Shown: one piece after another, positions 62,034-64,000 of the stretch
Numbering within the stretch: the stretch's first letter is position 1
Layout: each line of letters opens with the position of its first letter
Origin: Marivita sp003149565
Lineage (GTDB): Bacteria; Pseudomonadota; Alphaproteobacteria; Rhodobacterales; Rhodobacteraceae
Assembly: GCF_965216415.1 (NCBI RefSeq)
Contig: NZ_CBDCFU010000001.1
Direction: 5' to 3' (one strand)
DNA length: 64,000 bases
Notes under the pieces: generated by a model
What the model saw: only the letters and a program-made list of their open reading frames with translations
What the model was told of the DNA's origin: nothing
Database searches by the model: none
Program-made: the position numbers and the translations under genes

Positions 62034-62990
62034 TCAGAACGGGCTGTCAGGGTAGTAGAACTCGGCCGCGTTGTCGGGCGTGATCAGCACCGAGCCGATA
62101 GTGAATGTGCCCGAAACTGGCGCATTCGACGTAAGGCCGACCGCCGTCATCTCGATGGCAGTTGCAATCATCGACGGCGGATAGGTCACGTCGGCTGGGA
62201 TCATCGCGTCGCCGTCCATGACCCGCTTGACCATTTCCTTCATGCCGGCACCCCCCAGCACGAATTTCACGTCGTCGCGGCCGGCCGCGTCGATGGCCGC
62301 CAGCACACCCACCGCCATATCGTCGTCCGAAGCCCAGACAGCGTCGATCTGTTCATGCTTGGACAGGAAATCCTGCATGACGTTGAAGCTGTCGTCACGG
62401 TTCCAATTGCCGTGCTCCATATCGATGATCTCGATGCCCGACCCTTCGATCGCAGCCTTGAACCCGTCGACGCGCTCGTTGTCAATCGTGGTCGGGATAC
62501 CGCGCAGCACGACTATCTTGCCACCTTCGGGCATCTTCGAAACCATGTATTCGCCTGATACCCGGCCAAAGCCCAGATTATCACCGGCAACATAGAGATC
62601 CGAGATCCCCTCGACCGACAGCCCACGGTCAACCACGGTGACCCATGCACCGCTTTCGGCCACCGCCTGCACCGGCGGCGTCAGCGGATCGGATTCAAAG
62701 GGAAGGACCACCAGCGCGTCAATGCCGCGAGTAGCGACCATATCCTCGATATCGTTGACCTGCTTGCCCGGATCGGACGCCGTGGCCAGGACGAAATCGA
62801 GCTGAGGATAAACCTCTTCTAGCCGTTTCACCGTCTCTTGGGCGTGAAAGTTCATGCCACCGGCCCAGCCGTGCGTTGCGGCGGGGATCGACACGCCGAT
62901 AACCTTGGTCTCGGCCTCCTGCGCAAATGCGCCGCCGACACTTATCGCCATAGCCGCGCACCCGGCCGTCAGCATCTTCATATAGGACAT
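62034..62990 (-). CDS. ribose-type ABC sugar-binding protein
   Basis: 318 aa. Signal peptide to about residue 23 (SVGGAFA-QE). Peripla_BP_4 fold: KVIGVSIPAATHGWAGGMNFHAQETVKRL, DIEDMVATRGIDALVVLPFESDPL, VTVVDRGLS, VWASDDDMAVGVLAAIDAAGRDDVKFVLGGAG. The aromatic/Asp set resembles binding proteins for ribose, erythritol or other polyols; the ligand cannot be fixed. GGGAGGAA 6 nt before the ATG at 62990 supports this start. It follows the permease gene with 30 nt between. Confidence 0.92.
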   Translation of the reverse strand: MSYMKMLTAGCAAMAISVGGAFAQEAETKVIGVSIPAATHGWAGGMNFHAQETVKRLEEVYPQLDFVLATASDPGKQVNDIEDMVATRGIDALVVLPFESDPLTPPVQAVAESGAWVTVVDRGLSVEGISDLYVAGDNLGFGRVSGEYMVSKMPEGGKIVVLRGIPTTIDNERVDGFKAAIEGSGIEIIDMEHGNWNRDDSFNVMQDFLSKHEQIDAVWASDDDMAVGVLAAIDAAGRDDVKFVLGGAGMKEMVKRVMDGDAMIPADVTYPPSMIATAIEMTAVGLTSNAPVSGTFTIGSVLITPDNAAEFYYPDSPF

Positions 62991-63020
62991 TTTGATTCCT
63001 CCCTTAAATTCAGCGAAGCG

Positions 63021-64000
63021 TCATGCCTTCGCCTTGGCTTCCCGCTGCAGGATGACTGCGAGAATGATGATGACCCCCTGGATCGCACCGTTCAGGTAAG
63101 GTGAAACCAGATCAGTCAGGTTCAGGATGTTGTCGATCATGCTCAGGATTAGCACACCGATCACTGTGCCCCAGACACGACCGAAGCCGCCCTTTAGAAT
63201 GGTTCCGCCGATGATCACCGCAGCGATCGCCTCAAGTTCCCAGAGCACGCCGGTCGAGGCCGAAGCAGAGCCGAGGCGGGGCACGTACATAATGGTCGCG
63301 ACGCCGACGAGCAGGCCGAGCATCGCGTAGGTATAAAGCCGCGTGCGATTGACATTGACGTTTGAGTAATGCGCCACGTGCTCGTTCGATCCGGTCGCGG
63401 CGCAGTGCCGCCCGAACCGCGCCCGGCTCATCAGGATTTCGCCGACAATCACCGTCAGGGCAAAGACGATTATCGGCCAGCTGACCCCGAAAATTCCGCC
63501 GAAATAGACCGGGCGATAGAAGGTGCGCAGTCCGAAATCGAGACTGAGCGTGCCGCCGTCGGCCATCCACGTGACGAGGCTGCGATAGATCCCCATGGAA
63601 CCCAAGGTGACGATAAAGGCCTCGATCCCCAGTGTCGTGATGAGAAAACCGTTCAGCAGCCCGGCGAGAATACCCGCCAGCAGCGCCACCGCCACGCCAA
63701 GCAGGATGATCGGAACGCCGACCCCCAGCGTGGGCAATGCCGCGTTCATAACCAGAATCATGAGCCCCGCGATAAAAGCCGCCATTGACCCCACCGACAG
63801 GTCAAGCCCGCCGGCAGTGATGACAAAGGTCATGCCCACCGCAATGATGCCGATAAAGGCCGAACGTGCCAGCACGTTAGTGATATTGGCCGCGCTGAGG
63901 AAGTTGGAGTTGAGCATCGTGCCGATCACGACCAGCACCACAAGCGCAATGACCGGGCCAAGGACACTCATCGAGGGCAGCGCCCTGCGTGGCCTTGCGG
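63021..64000 (-). CDS. ribose-type ABC permease, 5' end outside the window
   Basis: RbsC-like inner-membrane permease: NFLSAANITNVLARSAFIGIIAVGMTFVITAGGLDLSVGSMAAF in outline, SRARFGRHCAATGSNEHVAHYSNVNV, and the closing EAIAAVIIGGTILKGGFGRVWGTVIGVLIL. At least 316 residues are present; the frame stays open to the window edge (ARPRRALPS precedes the Met at 63971), so the true start is probably beyond 64000. Pairs with the binding protein downstream; the ATPase should lie outside the window. Confidence 0.92.
   Translation of the reverse strand, partial: ARPRRALPSMSVLGPVIALVVLVVIGTMLNSNFLSAANITNVLARSAFIGIIAVGMTFVITAGGLDLSVGSMAAFIAGLMILVMNAALPTLGVGVPIILLGVAVALLAGILAGLLNGFLITTLGIEAFIVTLGSMGIYRSLVTWMADGGTLSLDFGLRTFYRPVYFGGIFGVSWPIIVFALTVIVGEILMSRARFGRHCAATGSNEHVAHYSNVNVNRTRLYTYAMLGLLVGVATIMYVPRLGSASASTGVLWELEAIAAVIIGGTILKGGFGRVWGTVIGVLILSMIDNILNLTDLVSPYLNGAIQGVIIILAVILQREAKAKA

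Noticed and set aside
1..64000. CRISPR array, tRNA, rRNA or replication origin
   Set aside because: No regularly spaced repeats, cloverleaf sequences, rRNA segments or repABC/dnaA-type genes were seen.

Overview
The window looks like an accessory, IS-rich replicon segment from a high-GC alphaproteobacterium, most likely a Rhodobacterales/roseobacter-type marine or soil bacterium. The reasons are three kinds of solute uptake (two TRAP systems, Liv-type ABC, NMT1-type ABC), many short-chain dehydrogenases, HWE-kinase signalling, and an IS complement (IS3, IS30, IS110, IS630, IS481, IS4) typical of that group. This is inferred from gene content; no rRNA or tRNA marker is present.

Layout. 0-5 kb: minus-strand chemotaxis-like signalling operon (CheB-CheR-PAS-HWE hybrid kinase, single-domain response regulator, start of a CheB). 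5-15 kb: LysR regulator, membrane spermidine-synthase-like protein, otsBA trehalose synthesis, and a phospholipase D/VTT membrane protein gene broken by one amber codon, followed by an EEP hydrolase. 15-17 kb: a graveyard of IS630, IS3 and IS110, a LysR tail and integrase remnants. 17-20 kb: thiM-thiE-thiD-SDR operon behind a TPP riboswitch. 20.8-31 kb: a TetR/RidA/amidase/TRAP system with three copies of the operator AGTAAA-N6-TTTACT. Its dctP is split by an IS630 that itself carries an IS1111-type IS110 element. It is followed by a GntR-Ldh_2 fusion protein.

31-45.5 kb: second TRAP transporter, SDR, BKACE enzyme, a degenerate XylR/DmpR-like regulator, a dihydroxyacetophenone-dioxygenase-like cupin, an SDR, a complete Liv ABC importer and a Zn alcohol dehydrogenase, together suggesting aromatic or aryl-ketone catabolism. 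45.8-56.7 kb: a tightly coupled operon (LysR-controlled by position) with an isochorismatase-like hydrolase, two paralogous NMT1/THI5-like binding proteins, ABC ATPase and permease, SDR, a cyclic-amide hydrolase, an ATZ/TRZ-type amidohydrolase and a DUF3830 protein. It reads as uptake and stepwise hydrolysis of an N-heterocycle or cyclic ureide; the second binding protein is cut by an IS3 element. 56.7-62 kb: IS110, IS481, IS4, IS3, IS30 and IS3 fragments. 62-64 kb: ribose-type ABC binding protein and permease running off the edge.

The most notable structural observations are the nested IS1111-in-IS630 insertion with a candidate guide RNA matching its target, the two halves of one IS3 orfB at 15.4 and 61.0 kb that would be rejoined by flipping the 45.5 kb between them, the regulator-dehydrogenase fusion, and an enhancer-binding-protein relative that lacks its ATPase motifs.
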